Positions 1 to 9,096 of a stretch of 64,000 nt of DNA are shown here, one piece after another. The notes under the pieces were generated by a model. That model saw only the letters and a program-made list of their open reading frames with translations. It was not told where the DNA came from and ran no database searches. Source of the DNA: Mycoplana dimorpha (GTDB lineage Bacteria > Pseudomonadota > Alphaproteobacteria > Rhizobiales > Rhizobiaceae). The position numbers and the translations under genes are program-made. The stretch's first letter is position 1. The number at the start of each line of letters is the position of its first letter. The stretch lies in assembly GCF_003046475.1 (NCBI RefSeq), contig NZ_PZZZ01000004.1:124001-188000 (forward strand), given 5' to 3'.

Positions 1-458
1 CCGAGGATTTCGACCGGCCGGTCGATCGGCTCGATCAACTGTGCGGCGACGATCGGCGGATAGTAACTGCCCGGCGGCGTCTCCAGGCAGTACGGAAACC
101 CCTCACGGATACGTGCCATCGTCGTGGCATCGGCCCAGATCGGGATGCGGTCCCCGCGGTGCTGGACGAAACCACGAATGTCGTCGATGCCGTGAATGTG
201 GTCGGCATGCGCATGGGTATAGAGCACCGCGTCGATGTTCTGCACCTTGGCGGCGATCATCTGCTCGCGGAAGTCCGGGCCGGTGTCGATGACGACCGTC
301 GTCGTGCCGGACGGGCCGATCTGCTCGACCAGCAGGGCCGCCCGCGTGCGGCGGTTCTTCGGATTGCCGGGATCGCAGGCGCCCCATTCGCCGTTGATGC
401 GCGGTACGCCCGGCGACGAGCCGCAGCCGAGGACCGTGAAGCGCCGCGTGTAGGTCAC
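1..458 (-). CDS. MBL-fold metallo-hydrolase, C-terminus cut by window edge
   Basis: About 152 codons are visible and the gene runs off the left edge. The frame carries the metallo-beta-lactamase metal-binding motif THAHADHIHGID near residues 80-91, and a GCGSSPGVPR segment near the N-terminus typical of the PhnP/RNase Z-like phosphodiesterase branch. The likely start is a GTG at 458 whose GTGA overlaps the tatD stop, so it is probably co-translated with tatD. Members of this family usually hydrolyse cyclic phosphodiesters; the substrate here is not determinable. It is the last visible gene of the minus-strand tmk-holB-metG-tatD run. Confidence 0.8.
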   Translation of the reverse strand, partial: MTYTRRFTVLGCGSSPGVPRINGEWGACDPGNPKNRRTRAALLVEQIGPSGTTTVVIDTGPDFREQMIAAKVQNIDAVLYTHAHADHIHGIDDIRGFVQHRGDRIPIWADATTMARIREGFPYCLETPPGSYYPPIVAAQLIEPIDRPVEIL

Positions 459-1237
459 GAGACCCTCGGCATCTTCGAGAAGATCCGCAACGCGTTGTCG
501 GTCGTGATCCTCGCCATCTCGTCGGCCTCAATGCCCAACGTCTCGGCCAGGACCGCCGCCGTGTGCGCCACATAGGCCGGTTCGTTGCGCTTGCCGCGGT
601 AGGGCTTCGGCGCGAGATAGGGCGCATCCGTCTCGACCAGCATGCGGTCGGTGGGCACGGTCCTTGCGATCTGCCGCAGCTCCTCCGACTTCGGGAAGGT
701 CAGGATGCCGGAAAAGGAAACATAGCCGCCGAGCTCGACGCCGATGCGGGCGAGGTCCGCGCCGGAAGAGAAGCAGTGCAGCAGGAAGGGGAAGGCCCCC
801 TTCCCGGTCTCCTCGGTCAGGATCGCCGCCATGTCGTCGTCGGCCGAGCGGCTGTGGATGACGAGCGGCAGCCCGGTCTGCCGGGCCGCGGCGATGTGGG
901 TGCGCAGCCCCTGCGCCTGCGCCTCGCGCGGCGCATTGTCGTAGAAGTAGTCGAGCCCCGCCTCGCCGATCGCGACGACCTTTGGATGGGCGGAAAGCTG
1001 GACGAGTTCGTCCACCGTCACGTCCAGCTCCTCGTCCGCATTGTGCGGATGGGTACCCACCGAGCAGAACACGGTCGGATATTTCTCGGCGATCGCGAGG
1101 ATCGTCGGGAATTTCCTCACCCTTGTCGAGATCGTGACCATCTGTCCGACGCCGGCGGCATGCGCCCGGGCGACGATGTCGTCGCGCTCCGGGTCGAAAT
1201 CGGCGAAGTCCAGATGGCAGTGGGTGTCGATCAGCAT
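455..1237 (-). CDS. tatD: TatD family metal-dependent deoxyribonuclease
   Basis: A 260-residue protein of full family length. It shows the TatD hallmarks in order: the N-terminal THCHLD (HxH metal ligands), GEAGLDYFYD near residue 92, IHSR and HCFSS in the middle, and ETDAPYL near residue 203. TatD proteins are cytosolic 3'-5' exonucleases of the amidohydrolase fold, linked to DNA repair and turnover. The gene lies 11 bp after metG and overlaps the following MBL-fold gene by 4 bp, an arrangement common in Hyphomicrobiales. The start ATG gives MLIDTHCHLD, the usual N-terminus. Confidence 0.93.
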   Translation of the reverse strand: MLIDTHCHLDFADFDPERDDIVARAHAAGVGQMVTISTRVRKFPTILAIAEKYPTVFCSVGTHPHNADEELDVTVDELVQLSAHPKVVAIGEAGLDYFYDNAPREAQAQGLRTHIAAARQTGLPLVIHSRSADDDMAAILTEETGKGAFPFLLHCFSSGADLARIGVELGGYVSFSGILTFPKSEELRQIARTVPTDRMLVETDAPYLAPKPYRGKRNEPAYVAHTAAVLAETLGIEADEMARITTDNALRIFSKMPRVS

Positions 1238-1248
1238 CGCGGGTTCTC

Positions 1249-2796
1249 TCAGGCTTCCGGAGCGACGTAGCGCGGAAACACCGGCGCCGGCGCCTCCAGC
1301 GGCGTGCCGCTGACGAGCCGCCCCGCCTCCCCAAGGGCTGCGAAGTCGCGCTTGTCAGCCGGAGCGGCGACGAGATCGAGCAGCTTGGCGCCCGACGCGG
1401 GCATGAACGGCTGCAGCAGGATCGCGATCTGGCGCACCACCTCCGCCGTGACGTACAGCACCGTGCCCATCCGCTCCGGGTCCGTCTTCTTCAGCGCCCA
1501 CGGCGCCTCGCCGGCGAAATAGCGGTCGGCCTCGGACACGACCGCGATGATCGCCGTCAGCGCCCGGTGGATCATCAGCTTGCCCATCTCCTCGCGCGTG
1601 ATCGCATGCAGGGCATCGACCGATGCAAGCATGGCCCGATCGGCGTCGGTCAGCGGGCTGCAGGTCGGGATCCTTCCGTCGCAATTCTTGACGATCATCG
1701 ACAGCGAACGGCTGGCAAGATTGCCGATACCGTTGGCGAGATCGGAATTGATGCGCGTGGCGATCGCCTCCTCGCTGTAGCTGCCGTCCTGGCCGAACGA
1801 AACCTCGCGCAGCAGGAAGTAACGGACCTGATCAAGGCCGAAGTGCTCGACCAGGTTGGCCGGATCGACCACGTTGCCGATCGACTTCGACATCTTCTCG
1901 CCCTTGTTGAGCAGGAAGCCATGCGCGAAGACGCGCTTGGGCAGCGGCAGGCCCGCCGACATCAGGAAAGCCGGCCAGTAGACGGCGTGGAAGCGGATGA
2001 TGTCCTTGCCGATCATGTGGAGGTCGGCCGGCCAGTATTTCGCGCGCGGGCCGTTCGGATCGGTCAGGTTTCCGGTCGCGGTAATATAGTTGGTCAGCGC
2101 GTCGACCCAGACGTACATGACATGGGCCGGATCGTCCGGCACCTTGATGCCCCAGTCGAAGGTCGTGCGCGACACCGAAAGGTCCTTCAGCCCGGACTTG
2201 ACGAAGGAAACCACCTCATTTCGCCGCTCCGCCGGGCCGATGAAGTCAGGCTGCTCCTCGTACAGCTTCAGAAGCCGGTCCTGATAGTTCGACAGCCGGA
2301 AGAAGTAGCTTTCTTCCTCGACCCATTCGACGGGCGTGCCTTGCGGCCCATAGCGCACGCCGTCACGCAGCTCCGTCTCGTTCTCCTGGTAGTAGGCCTC
2401 GTCGCGTACCGAATACCAGCCGGAATAGCTGTCCTTGTAGATGTCACCGGCATCCGCCATGCGCTTCCAGATGATCCGGGAGGCCTCATGGTGGCGCGGT
2501 TCGGTGGTGCGGATGAAATCGTCGTTCGAGGCATTCAGCAGCACCGCCATCTTCTGGAATTCCGCGGTGTTGCGGTCGGCCAGCTCCTGGGCGCTGATTC
2601 CCTCATTGCGCGCGGTCTGCTGCATCTTCTGGCCGTGCTCGTCCGTGCCCGTTAGGAAAAACACGTCGCGTCCGTCCAGCCGCTGGAAGCGCGCCACCGC
2701 ATCGGTCGCGATCAACTCATAGGCGTGCCCGATGTGGGGCTTGCCGTTCGGATAGGCGATTGCCGTCGTGATGTAGAAGGGCGACGTGTCTGTCAT
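1249..2796 (-). CDS. metG: Methionyl-tRNA synthetase
   Basis: This 515-residue class I aminoacyl-tRNA synthetase charges tRNA-Met in the cytosol. The HIGH signature appears as PHIGH near residue 20, and the KMSKS loop as [11 protein letters not shown] near residue 300. The length fits the short MetG form without the C-terminal tRNA-binding (dimerisation) domain. A longer open frame extends upstream, but the ATG at 2796 giving [11 protein letters not shown] matches the normal N-terminus, so I chose it. It follows holB after a 126-bp gap and precedes tatD. Confidence 0.96.
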   Translation of the reverse strand: MTDTSPFYITTAIAYPNGKPHIGHAYELIATDAVARFQRLDGRDVFFLTGTDEHGQKMQQTARNEGISAQELADRNTAEFQKMAVLLNASNDDFIRTTEPRHHEASRIIWKRMADAGDIYKDSYSGWYSVRDEAYYQENETELRDGVRYGPQGTPVEWVEEESYFFRLSNYQDRLLKLYEEQPDFIGPAERRNEVVSFVKSGLKDLSVSRTTFDWGIKVPDDPAHVMYVWVDALTNYITATGNLTDPNGPRAKYWPADLHMIGKDIIRFHAVYWPAFLMSAGLPLPKRVFAHGFLLNKGEKMSKSIGNVVDPANLVEHFGLDQVRYFLLREVSFGQDGSYSEEAIATRINSDLANGIGNLASRSLSMIVKNCDGRIPTCSPLTDADRAMLASVDALHAITREEMGKLMIHRALTAIIAVVSEADRYFAGEAPWALKKTDPERMGTVLYVTAEVVRQIAILLQPFMPASGAKLLDLVAAPADKRDFAALGEAGRLVSGTPLEAPAPVFPRYVAPEA

Positions 2797-2922
2797 GTCG
2801 GAGCTGGCCTGTCTTGTCCTGTGTCGGTCGCAGCTATTAACGCATGGCGACCGCAAAGGGAAACAGCAAGTTTGCGCGCCTGCCATGCCCGCGCCGCGTG
2901 TTCGCCGCGTGAGGCGGCAGCC

Positions 2923-3957
2923 CTACCCTGCCGTGTGCGCTGCGATCTCGTCGAGCAACTCGATCACGGTCTGCTTGCGGTCGAGGTTATAGGCGGCGGC
3001 AATGCCGATTTTTTCGGTCAATGCCGAGGCAAGCCTCGCCATGCGCTCCGCCCGCACGATGTCGCCGCGCAATGCCGCCGCCTTTGCCTGGGCTGCGACA
3101 TGCTCGATCGCCTGGCTGCAGAAGAAATCGTAAAGCGTGTCTCCGTCCTTGGCCGCAAGGACGTCGGCGAGCTTGTGCACGTCCTTGCGCGAAGCCCCGG
3201 CCCCTTCAACGATCGTGCGAAATGCCTCGAGGATATCGAAGCCGCCGTAGTTGAGCAGCTTCAGCGCCGTCGCGACGCTGCCGCCGGCAGCCGCGAGAAC
3301 GCGGTCCGCCTGGGCGGGCGGCAGTGCAACGCCGAGACTGTCCAATGCCTGCGTCAGATCTTGCCCGGACAGCGGCGCGAGGCTGAGCGGCAGGCAGCGC
3401 GAGCGGATCGTCGGCAGCAGCTTGCCCGGCGCATGGGTCAGCACGAGGAAGAGCGCGTTGCGGGGCGGTTCCTCGAGGATCTTCAGGATGGCGTTGGCGG
3501 CGTTGCGGTTGAGGTCATCGGCCGGATCGATGATGACGATCCGCCAGTTGCCGGTCCCGGACGTCTGGGCAAAGAACTTGCCGGCCCGGCGCACCTCGTC
3601 GACTGTGATTGCCGCCCGCACCTTGCCGGTCTTCTCGTCGACGGGCCGGCTGAGGTGGAGAAGATTGTGCGAGGCGCCGGAGGCGATCTGCCGGACGAGT
3701 GGCGAATCCGGGTCCGGATCGGCCAGCGTCGCCGGCGCCGCCAGCGGATCGGGGTGGGTCAGCACATGATGTGCAAATCGAAAGGCGAGCGTCGCCTTGC
3801 CGATCCCTTCCGGCCCCTCGATCAGGATGGCGTGATGCCCCTTCCCGGAGCGATAGGACTGCGCCAGGAAGGCCTGGGCCGCATCATGACCAAAGAGCCT
3901 GGTCTGTTCCGCCGGGGCGACTGCACCGTCGAGCACGCCGGTTTGCTCGGTGCTCAC
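2923..3957 (-). CDS. holB: DNA polymerase III subunit delta'
   Basis: A 344-residue AAA+ clamp-loader subunit. Visible are the P-loop-like [15 protein letters not shown] near residue 48, the acidic [10 protein letters not shown] strand, and the sensor-type ILKILEEPP followed by [15 protein letters not shown]. It has no zinc-cluster cysteines, as is usual for delta'. The start is a GTG at 3957 whose GTGA overlaps the tmk stop; the same frame stays open far upstream inside tmk, so the overlap decides the start. The tmk-holB pair is conserved in bacteria. Confidence 0.94.
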   Translation of the reverse strand: MSTEQTGVLDGAVAPAEQTRLFGHDAAQAFLAQSYRSGKGHHAILIEGPEGIGKATLAFRFAHHVLTHPDPLAAPATLADPDPDSPLVRQIASGASHNLLHLSRPVDEKTGKVRAAITVDEVRRAGKFFAQTSGTGNWRIVIIDPADDLNRNAANAILKILEEPPRNALFLVLTHAPGKLLPTIRSRCLPLSLAPLSGQDLTQALDSLGVALPPAQADRVLAAAGGSVATALKLLNYGGFDILEAFRTIVEGAGASRKDVHKLADVLAAKDGDTLYDFFCSQAIEHVAAQAKAAALRGDIVRAERMARLASALTEKIGIAAAYNLDRKQTVIELLDEIAAHTAG

Positions 3958-4637
3958 GTGGCATCCTCCGGGGAGGACGAGCGGTCCGCTTTGTGCGACG
4001 GCAGCAAAGGCTCGACGATGGCGAGCACCTGCCGGGCAATTTCCTCGCGCGGCCGGCTCGCATCGACGACGCGGCAGCGTAGCGGTTCGCGATCCGCTAG
4101 GTCGAGAAACGCTTCCCGCCGCTTCTCGTGCGTCTGAAGCTCTTCCTTTTCGAAGCGATCCGGACCACCCTCCTCCGGGCCACCGATGGCGCGCTGTCGC
4201 GCCCGCTCCAGCCCCATTGATGCAGGCAGGTCGAGGATCAGCGTGCAATCCGGCATGACGCCGTTGACGGCAATGCGCTGCAGCCGCTCGATGAAGTCCG
4301 GCTCGAGGTTGCCGGTGATACCCTGGTAGACCCGCGAGGAATCGAGGAAACGGTCGCACAGCACGATCTTGCCAGCCTTCAGCGCCGGGCGGATCACCTC
4401 CTCGACATGGTCGCTGCGCGCTGCAGCGAAGAGCAGTGCTTCCATCCGAGTCCCGTAGCGTTCCGCAGCACCCGACAGAATGACGTGGCGCACCGCCTCG
4501 GCGCCGGGCGAGCCTCCGGGCTCGCGCGTCACGAGCACCTCCCGCCCGCGTTCCTGAAGTGCCGTGGCCAGCAACCGGATCTGGGTCGATTTGCCGGCGC
4601 CCTCGCCCCCCTCGAACGTTATGAACAAACCGGTCAA
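3954..4637 (-). CDS. tmk: Thymidylate kinase
   Basis: A 227-residue enzyme phosphorylating dTMP to dTDP. It carries the P-loop [12 protein letters not shown] at residues 8-19, the [11 protein letters not shown] substrate motif near 38, the DR(F) motif [13 protein letters not shown] near 95 and a lid region ending in [13 protein letters not shown]. The C-terminus is extended by a low-complexity polar tail. It is followed by holB with a 4-bp GTGA overlap, indicating translational coupling. Confidence 0.96.
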   Translation of the reverse strand: MTGLFITFEGGEGAGKSTQIRLLATALQERGREVLVTREPGGSPGAEAVRHVILSGAAERYGTRMEALLFAAARSDHVEEVIRPALKAGKIVLCDRFLDSSRVYQGITGNLEPDFIERLQRIAVNGVMPDCTLILDLPASMGLERARQRAIGGPEEGGPDRFEKEELQTHEKRREAFLDLADREPLRCRVVDASRPREEIARQVLAIVEPLLPSHKADRSSSPEDAT

Positions 4638-4788
4638 GCCAACTCAATCCAACTTCCGAATACCGGCGCGCCGGTACTTCTTCTGCGCTCGCCTCGAGGC
4701 GAGTCGGTCAACTAGTAACGCATAAACCGGAAAACCGAAAACGCATTCGCGGCAGCCACCCGGCACGAAAGTCGGCGATCCGCATCCT

Positions 4789-5952
4789 TTACAACCAGAA
4801 GAAAAGCAATTCCTGCAACGCATCCAGCGCCCGGCTGGATAGCGTGCCGACCTCGACTGCCGATGCGGTTTCGAGCGGCACTTCGCGCAGGAACCGGTCG
4901 CCGTTCCAAAGGCGCAGCACCCCAACCCTTTGTCCGGGCCCTACCGGCGCCCTCAGCGGCCAGGAATAGATCACTCGGGCGGCAAGCCGGTCCGTGTTGT
5001 CGATCGGCAGCAGCACGTCGACCTCTTTCGGCGTCACCAGCGGCACTCGGCCCGAACTGCCGCCGTAGACGCTCGCCTCGGCAACGACGTCGCCGGCCTT
5101 GAACAAGGTTTTCGACGTGAACGCCGTCATCCCCCAGTCGATGATGCGGCGGGCCTCGTCGAGCCTTTCCTTCTCGCTCGAAAGCCCGCTCATCGCCAGG
5201 TAGAGCCGGCGTCCGCCGCGCTCGACCGAGACGACGAGCCCGTAACCGGCATCTTCCGCAAAGCCCATGACGAGGCCGTCGGCGCCTATGTTCAATCCCA
5301 CCAGTGGATTGCGGTTGCGCTGCCTGATCCGGTTCCACTCGAATTCCGGCTCGGCATAGTAGCCATAGAGGTCGGGATAGCTCTGGTGCAGATGCCGCGC
5401 CAGCACCACCAGATCGTGCATGCTGACCTGATTGCCCGGCGCCGGCAGTCCGGTGGCGTTCTCAAAACGGGATTGGGTAAGCCCGAGCTGGCGGGCCTCA
5501 TCGTTCATCCGCACAGCGAACGCGCCTTCTGAACCGGACAACCCTTCGGCCAGGATGATGCAGGCGTCGTTGGCGGCTTGCACCGCCACGCCACGGATCA
5601 GGTCCTCGACCCGGATCCTCGAGTTCAGGGCGGCGAACATGGTGGCGGTGCGCGACGGCGCGCCGCCGGTGCGCCAGGCATGCTCGGAAACGGGATAGAG
5701 CGTCTCAAGTGTCGTCTCGCCGGTCCGCAATGCCTTGAACACGATGGCCAGGGTCATCGCCTTGGCCAGCGAGGCGGCGGTGACCGGCTCGTTCTCATTG
5801 CGTGCGAAAAGAACCGTGCCGGTCGCGCCGTCGACGAGATAGGCCTGCCTGGCCTTGGTGTCGAATGTCGCTGATGTTCGCGCCGGCTCTGCAGCGGCAG
5901 ACAGGGGCAGCAACAGGCAAAGAACGAGGATGGCGATCGAACGGATGGACAT
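4789..5952 (-). CDS. D-alanyl-D-alanine carboxypeptidase family protein with degenerate motifs
   Basis: A 387-residue S11/PBP5-type protein with a cleavable signal peptide (about residues 1-21, ending LSAAA). The SxxK motif is intact as SLAK (S61, K64). The second motif, normally SGN, reads AAN at 126-128. The third, normally KTG, reads VMG at 228-230 inside the otherwise typical GADGL..GF context. A C-terminal PBP5-like beta domain is present and the end is hydrophobic (LQELLFFWL), as in membrane-anchoring helices. The family trims peptidoglycan pentapeptides in the periplasm; with two of three motifs altered, this copy may be inactive or a penicillin-binding scaffold. It is next to rlpA, another peptidoglycan gene. 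Confidence 0.88.
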   Translation of the reverse strand: MSIRSIAILVLCLLLPLSAAAEPARTSATFDTKARQAYLVDGATGTVLFARNENEPVTAASLAKAMTLAIVFKALRTGETTLETLYPVSEHAWRTGGAPSRTATMFAALNSRIRVEDLIRGVAVQAANDACIILAEGLSGSEGAFAVRMNDEARQLGLTQSRFENATGLPAPGNQVSMHDLVVLARHLHQSYPDLYGYYAEPEFEWNRIRQRNRNPLVGLNIGADGLVMGFAEDAGYGLVVSVERGGRRLYLAMSGLSSEKERLDEARRIIDWGMTAFTSKTLFKAGDVVAEASVYGGSSGRVPLVTPKEVDVLLPIDNTDRLAARVIYSWPLRAPVGPGQRVGVLRLWNGDRFLREVPLETASAVEVGTLSSRALDALQELLFFWL

Positions 5953-6017
5953 GGAGACTCCGGCAGGCCGCCTACAGTCCTACACGCCGGCGGAAACGGC
6001 AAGCCATCTTCGGGCGT

Positions 6018-7028
6018 TCAGCCGCGGACGTCCGTAAGCTTGCTCAGCGAACCGTCACGGTGGAGGATCGCATCGAACGCCCCGACAGCCGAGACCGGTA
6101 CATCGGCCGTGTAAGCTGCCGCATAGTTCGGATCGATGCCGGGCACCGGAACGAAATCAGGCCGTTCGGTCGGCAACGGACCGATTTCGGGCAGCAGTGC
6201 GAACTGCTGCATGGCCGCCGCTGCCGCGCTTGCCGGCCGCGGCGCTGCCAGCGCGGTGATCGGGGCCGCATCGCCCGAGGCGTAGCTTCGCTCGGCAAAG
6301 GTCGGGATGGCCACTGGCAGAGCATCTGCGACCGGCGCCGCGGACGCGACCATCACCCCGGTAGCGATCTGTCCACCCGGGTCCACGGCCGGGGCGCGCG
6401 AGCCCTTCGGAATGTAGGAGGCCATCAGGTAGGGCATGTCGTGCCCGTCCATGCGGGCCTTTCCGGCATATTGAACGCGGACCTTGGCGGTCCCCTTGCC
6501 CTTGACCTCGAGCATTTCCGCCGCCTTGGAGGATAGATCTATGATGCGGCCGTCCGAGTACGGACCGCGATCGTTGACGCGCACCAGGATCGAGGCACCG
6601 TTTTCCAGGTTTGTCACGCGGGCGTAGCTCGGCAACGGGAAGGTCGGATGCGCGGCCGATAGGTGGTGGCGATCGTAGATTTCGCCATTGGCAGTGTAGC
6701 GACCGTGGAACGCCGACCCGTACCATGAGGCCAGGCCGACCTTGTCGTAGGCCTGATCCTCTTTCGGCTGATACCACTTGCCGCGGACCTGATAGGGCTG
6801 GCCGACCTGATAGCGGCCGCCACCCTTGGGCACCGGCTGCCCCTCCTTCACGACCCGCGGGCTGGCCTTCACGCCATACTCCGACTCGGCGAAATACTCC
6901 TTGCTGCGGCCGGCCCTGGCCTCATTCTTTCCGGTTGTGCCGCAGGCCGCCAGGCCCGCACACACCATCGGTACGGCAACAAGGCGCATCGCCCGAAGCG
7001 CGCCCGCCGATAAATTTCCGCAAGTCAT
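6018..7028 (-). CDS. rlpA: Septal ring lytic transglycosylase RlpA family lipoprotein
   Basis: About 336 residues with an N-terminal lipobox (AGLAAC followed by GTT), so it is probably an outer-membrane lipoprotein. The double-psi beta-barrel core is clear: GLASWYGSAFHGRYTANGE, then SYARVTNLENG and VRVNDRGPY with IIDLSSKAAEML. The C-terminal third is Ala/Pro-rich with no recognisable SPOR domain. The family cleaves glycan strands lacking stem peptides at the division septum. I chose the ATG at 7028; the ATG at 6989, giving a shorter leader, is possible. It lies upstream of the carboxypeptidase homologue on the same strand. Confidence 0.9.
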   Translation of the reverse strand: MTCGNLSAGALRAMRLVAVPMVCAGLAACGTTGKNEARAGRSKEYFAESEYGVKASPRVVKEGQPVPKGGGRYQVGQPYQVRGKWYQPKEDQAYDKVGLASWYGSAFHGRYTANGEIYDRHHLSAAHPTFPLPSYARVTNLENGASILVRVNDRGPYSDGRIIDLSSKAAEMLEVKGKGTAKVRVQYAGKARMDGHDMPYLMASYIPKGSRAPAVDPGGQIATGVMVASAAPVADALPVAIPTFAERSYASGDAAPITALAAPRPASAAAAAMQQFALLPEIGPLPTERPDFVPVPGIDPNYAAAYTADVPVSAVGAFDAILHRDGSLSKLTDVRG

Positions 7029-7337
7029 ATGTCCCACGCCGCTACATTCCACAGTCAATTTCCACGGAGGCGCTTTGCCACCGCATCCCCGACCCTACCG
7101 GCCGCCCGAAAACAGTTTGTTAATCAGGACGGCAAAATGGCGAAAATCGGAGTAGACATGCGCTTCCAGCCCGGTGGCGGCGCGATTTCTGGGGTTATGG
7201 TTTATGGATCGTGAATTTGAGGGGGCCGGATGCCCCATCGGCATGACGGCGCCGACGATCGTGTCCGCACGGGCTGCTGGGCACGACCCGTCTTTTGTGG
7301 GCGGTCTTATGGGCTTGCGTGGGACCGAGGAAGGACA
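7029..7337. other. Intergenic region between rlpA and HdeA-like gene
   Basis: I see no convincing gene here. Open frames on both strands have skewed, proline/arginine-rich translations typical of antisense reading. The region should hold the rlpA promoter (reading minus). A G-rich rc-Shine-Dalgarno-like stretch sits just above the rlpA start. Confidence 0.5.
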
Positions 7338-7379
7338 GCCGAGCCCGTCTCGGGGCTGCCACATGGTGGCGGGCTCGGC
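7338..7379 (-). terminator. Hairpin after the HdeA-like gene
   Basis: Perfect 10-bp inverted repeat: GCCGAGCCCG at 7338-7347 pairs with CGGGCTCGGC at 7370-7379 across a 22-nt loop, starting 8 nt past the stop of the minus-strand gene. No U-run follows, so intrinsic termination is uncertain; it may instead stabilise the transcript end. Confidence 0.4.
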
Positions 7380-7387
7380 CTCAGCTG

Positions 7388-7678
7388 TTAATGGCCCATC
7401 GCCTGGACTGCGTCGGTTAGTGTGGTCGAGGGATTGCTCTTGCAGTGCGCGACGATCTTCTCCGCGTTGGCATGCGCTTTCTCACTGTCCACCATCGGGT
7501 TATTGGCCTTGCCGTGAGCATAGCCGCTCATCCACATGGCGACGCCGAGCGTCCGAGCGGCGGGCATTTCGCTGACCTCTTTGCAGGTGATCTTCGACAT
7601 GTCTATTTCCTTCGCCAGTCCCTGCCCGGCCATGGCGATACCTGCAACGGCTAGTGCGATCGAAAAGAGGCGTTTCAT
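7388..7678 (-). CDS. HdeA/HdeB-like acid-stress periplasmic protein
   Basis: A 96-residue precursor with a signal peptide of about 22 residues (MKRLFSIALAVAGIAMAGQ, then LAKE). The mature part contains DMSKITCKEV and IVAHCKSNP, the two cysteines that form the single disulfide of the HdeA fold, plus the GYAHGK segment common in rhizobial members. HdeA proteins are periplasmic chaperones active at low pH. It stands alone between rlpA and the island. The start ATG at 7678 sits behind a GGAGACGG-like ribosome site. Confidence 0.85.
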   Translation of the reverse strand: MKRLFSIALAVAGIAMAGQGLAKEIDMSKITCKEVSEMPAARTLGVAMWMSGYAHGKANNPMVDSEKAHANAEKIVAHCKSNPSTTLTDAVQAMGH

Positions 7679-7882
7679 AGTCCGTCTCCTAAAGGGAACG
7701 CGCCCCTCATCGGGGGCAAGTGGTTGCATTTATTCGGGATTTTCTCTGGAAAGACTGCAACGCTGAACAACCGGATACCGCTCCAGTTCTAAGTTTCGCA
7801 ATCTCTAATAATAATAGCACAGCACTATTGCAGACGCTCTGAAAAATTCACGCCACGCGATAGATGTGATGCGTTCTCAATT

Positions 7883-7909
7883 GGCCGCCCCTCTCGGACC
7901 GATCTGCTC
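7883..7909 (+). repeat. Inverted repeat, left arm (27 bp)
   Basis: Pairs with 8009-8035 with 26 of 27 bases matching (single mismatch at the eighth base) across a 99-bp spacer. The right arm lies inside the capsid N-terminal fragment, so this arm is an inverted copy of capsid coding sequence. It probably marks a fold-back rearrangement at the island's left side. Confidence 0.8.
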
Positions 7910-7920
7910 GCCCGGAGCCC

Positions 7921-8106
7921 TCAATAAGCAACTGCTGGGGGGAGGAGCCCTGCAAGGACGTGTCGGTCGCGTAGCCACTGTTGTTTGACAGAGAGAGACG
8001 GCAGGGAAGAGCAGATCGGTCCGAGATGGGCGGCCTGGCGATAGCCGCGGACGTGGTTGCTGAGGACGGAATCGACGACGCGTGCGCGCGCTGCGTTCAT
8101 TGTCAT
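7921..8106 (-). pseudogene. Phage major capsid protein, N-terminal fragment (frameshifted)
   Basis: The frame begins at 8106, with its ATGA overlapping the stop of the Mor-like gene. It encodes a typical capsid N-terminus, ARVVDSVLSNHVRGYRQAAH. After about residue 30 the capsid-like reading continues in another frame (DLLFPAVSL, near 8015-7990), so a frameshift is likely. No capsid core follows; the frame ends at 7921. The matching C-terminal part lies on the opposite strand at 9097-9534. Assignment as capsid rests on my memory of related phage proteins for the N-terminus. Confidence 0.55.
8009..8035 (-). repeat. Inverted repeat, right arm (27 bp)
   Basis: Partner of 7883-7909. It covers codons for QAAHLGPIC in the capsid fragment, close to the point where the capsid reading frame is lost. 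Confidence 0.8.
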
Positions 8107-8588
8107 GGCTGGGGTCCTTGTGGTTGGGTAAGAGCTTGGGGAAGCGATGCCAGCAACTCGGCATCAGCGAGGTAGGTCTCCCGCCGTTTCGCCTCCATGC
8201 GGATGCTGGCATCGCGGCGGGCATGGTCTGCTTTGAGCAGGCCGCGCACCTGCACGTCCGTGCAGCGGACAGCGCGGCAAATCTGGTTCACGGTACGCCC
8301 ACGCGACCGCAGGTATCGGGCAGGAAATCCGTTGGCGAGCGGAACACGCACACTGCCGGGGCCGACACCGCTTTCGATTAGCTGCTGGGATGCGACGGGG
8401 CCAAGCACCGCCGCCACTTCGCTGGTACCGTTAGCGCGCTTGCGGCCAATGTAGATGTAGCTGCCGCCGAAGCGGATAAAGAAGCGGGCTGCTTTGTCCA
8501 CGCCGAGCGCCTTGACGTACGGCCAAAGTGCCGCGTCAATGCGCCCTGTAATCTCGTTTCCATTGCGGTCGGTCCATGTGATTTTCAT
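8103..8588 (-). CDS. Phage Mor-like / helix-turn-helix protein
   Basis: A 161-residue protein starting at the ATG at 8588 (a longer frame opens upstream). Its centre reads ARFFIRFGGSYIYIGRK, resembling the FGG-YIP part of Mu Mor/C activators. The C-terminal third has a helix-turn-helix-like GRTVNQICRAVRCTDVQVRGLL and a charged tail. Mor-type proteins activate middle or late phage transcription. It overlaps the capsid fragment by 4 bp. I regard the Mor link as plausible rather than proven. Confidence 0.55.
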   Translation of the reverse strand: MKITWTDRNGNEITGRIDAALWPYVKALGVDKAARFFIRFGGSYIYIGRKRANGTSEVAAVLGPVASQQLIESGVGPGSVRVPLANGFPARYLRSRGRTVNQICRAVRCTDVQVRGLLKADHARRDASIRMEAKRRETYLADAELLASLPQALTQPQGPQP

Positions 8589-9096
8589 GGATGACAGCAT
8601 AGGTTTGCGGCTGCGTCGAAACAGTCGCAAACCGTTGTGGGTGTTTGGAGGGGTGCCGGAATTTCAGGATATCCGGTTGCTCTTCGATTGATCCGAAAGA
8701 GCTTGGAAGGGCGGTAGGGCCTCGCAGGAACCCTACATAGCGATCCCGCCCGAAGGCGGTCCTACGGCAGCGAGAATATCACCGTGTCGCGCCCTGGCCT
8801 CGAATTATGCCCGACCTCGCCAGAAACACAAGGAAGCGATTTCGGGGCGCGGATGCTCCGCCAGTCGCGGCAAGCCCTAAAAACGCGCCTACGAGCTTTA
8901 AAAGGGCTTCAAAATCGCTGCGACCCGTCCATAGGGGTCTATGCCCGCGTTCAAGCTGCGGGCCTCTCAACTTTCGTCTGGTAGAACCTCAGCGCAGCAG
9001 CCGCCATCCGCTGGTAGGCTGCGCGGAACACATCGCACTCAAGCCGTGTGTCCACCGCCTGCAAGGCGAAGTGGATCGATGTGCGCTGCAGGCCGG
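8589..9096. other. Gene-poor junction within prophage remnant
   Basis: No intact gene is visible. On the minus strand a frame open from about 9131 down to a stop at 8951 ends in LECDVFRAAYQRMAAAALRF plus a short tail. It has ordinary amino-acid composition and could be the 3' end of a lost gene, but it lacks a clear start. The plus strand upstream of the capsid C-terminal fragment shows no capsid-like sequence in any frame, so the missing capsid middle is not here. Confidence 0.4.

Noticed and set aside
1567-2655. A 362-codon plus-strand frame opposite metG
   Set aside because: Antisense of metG, with no family features.
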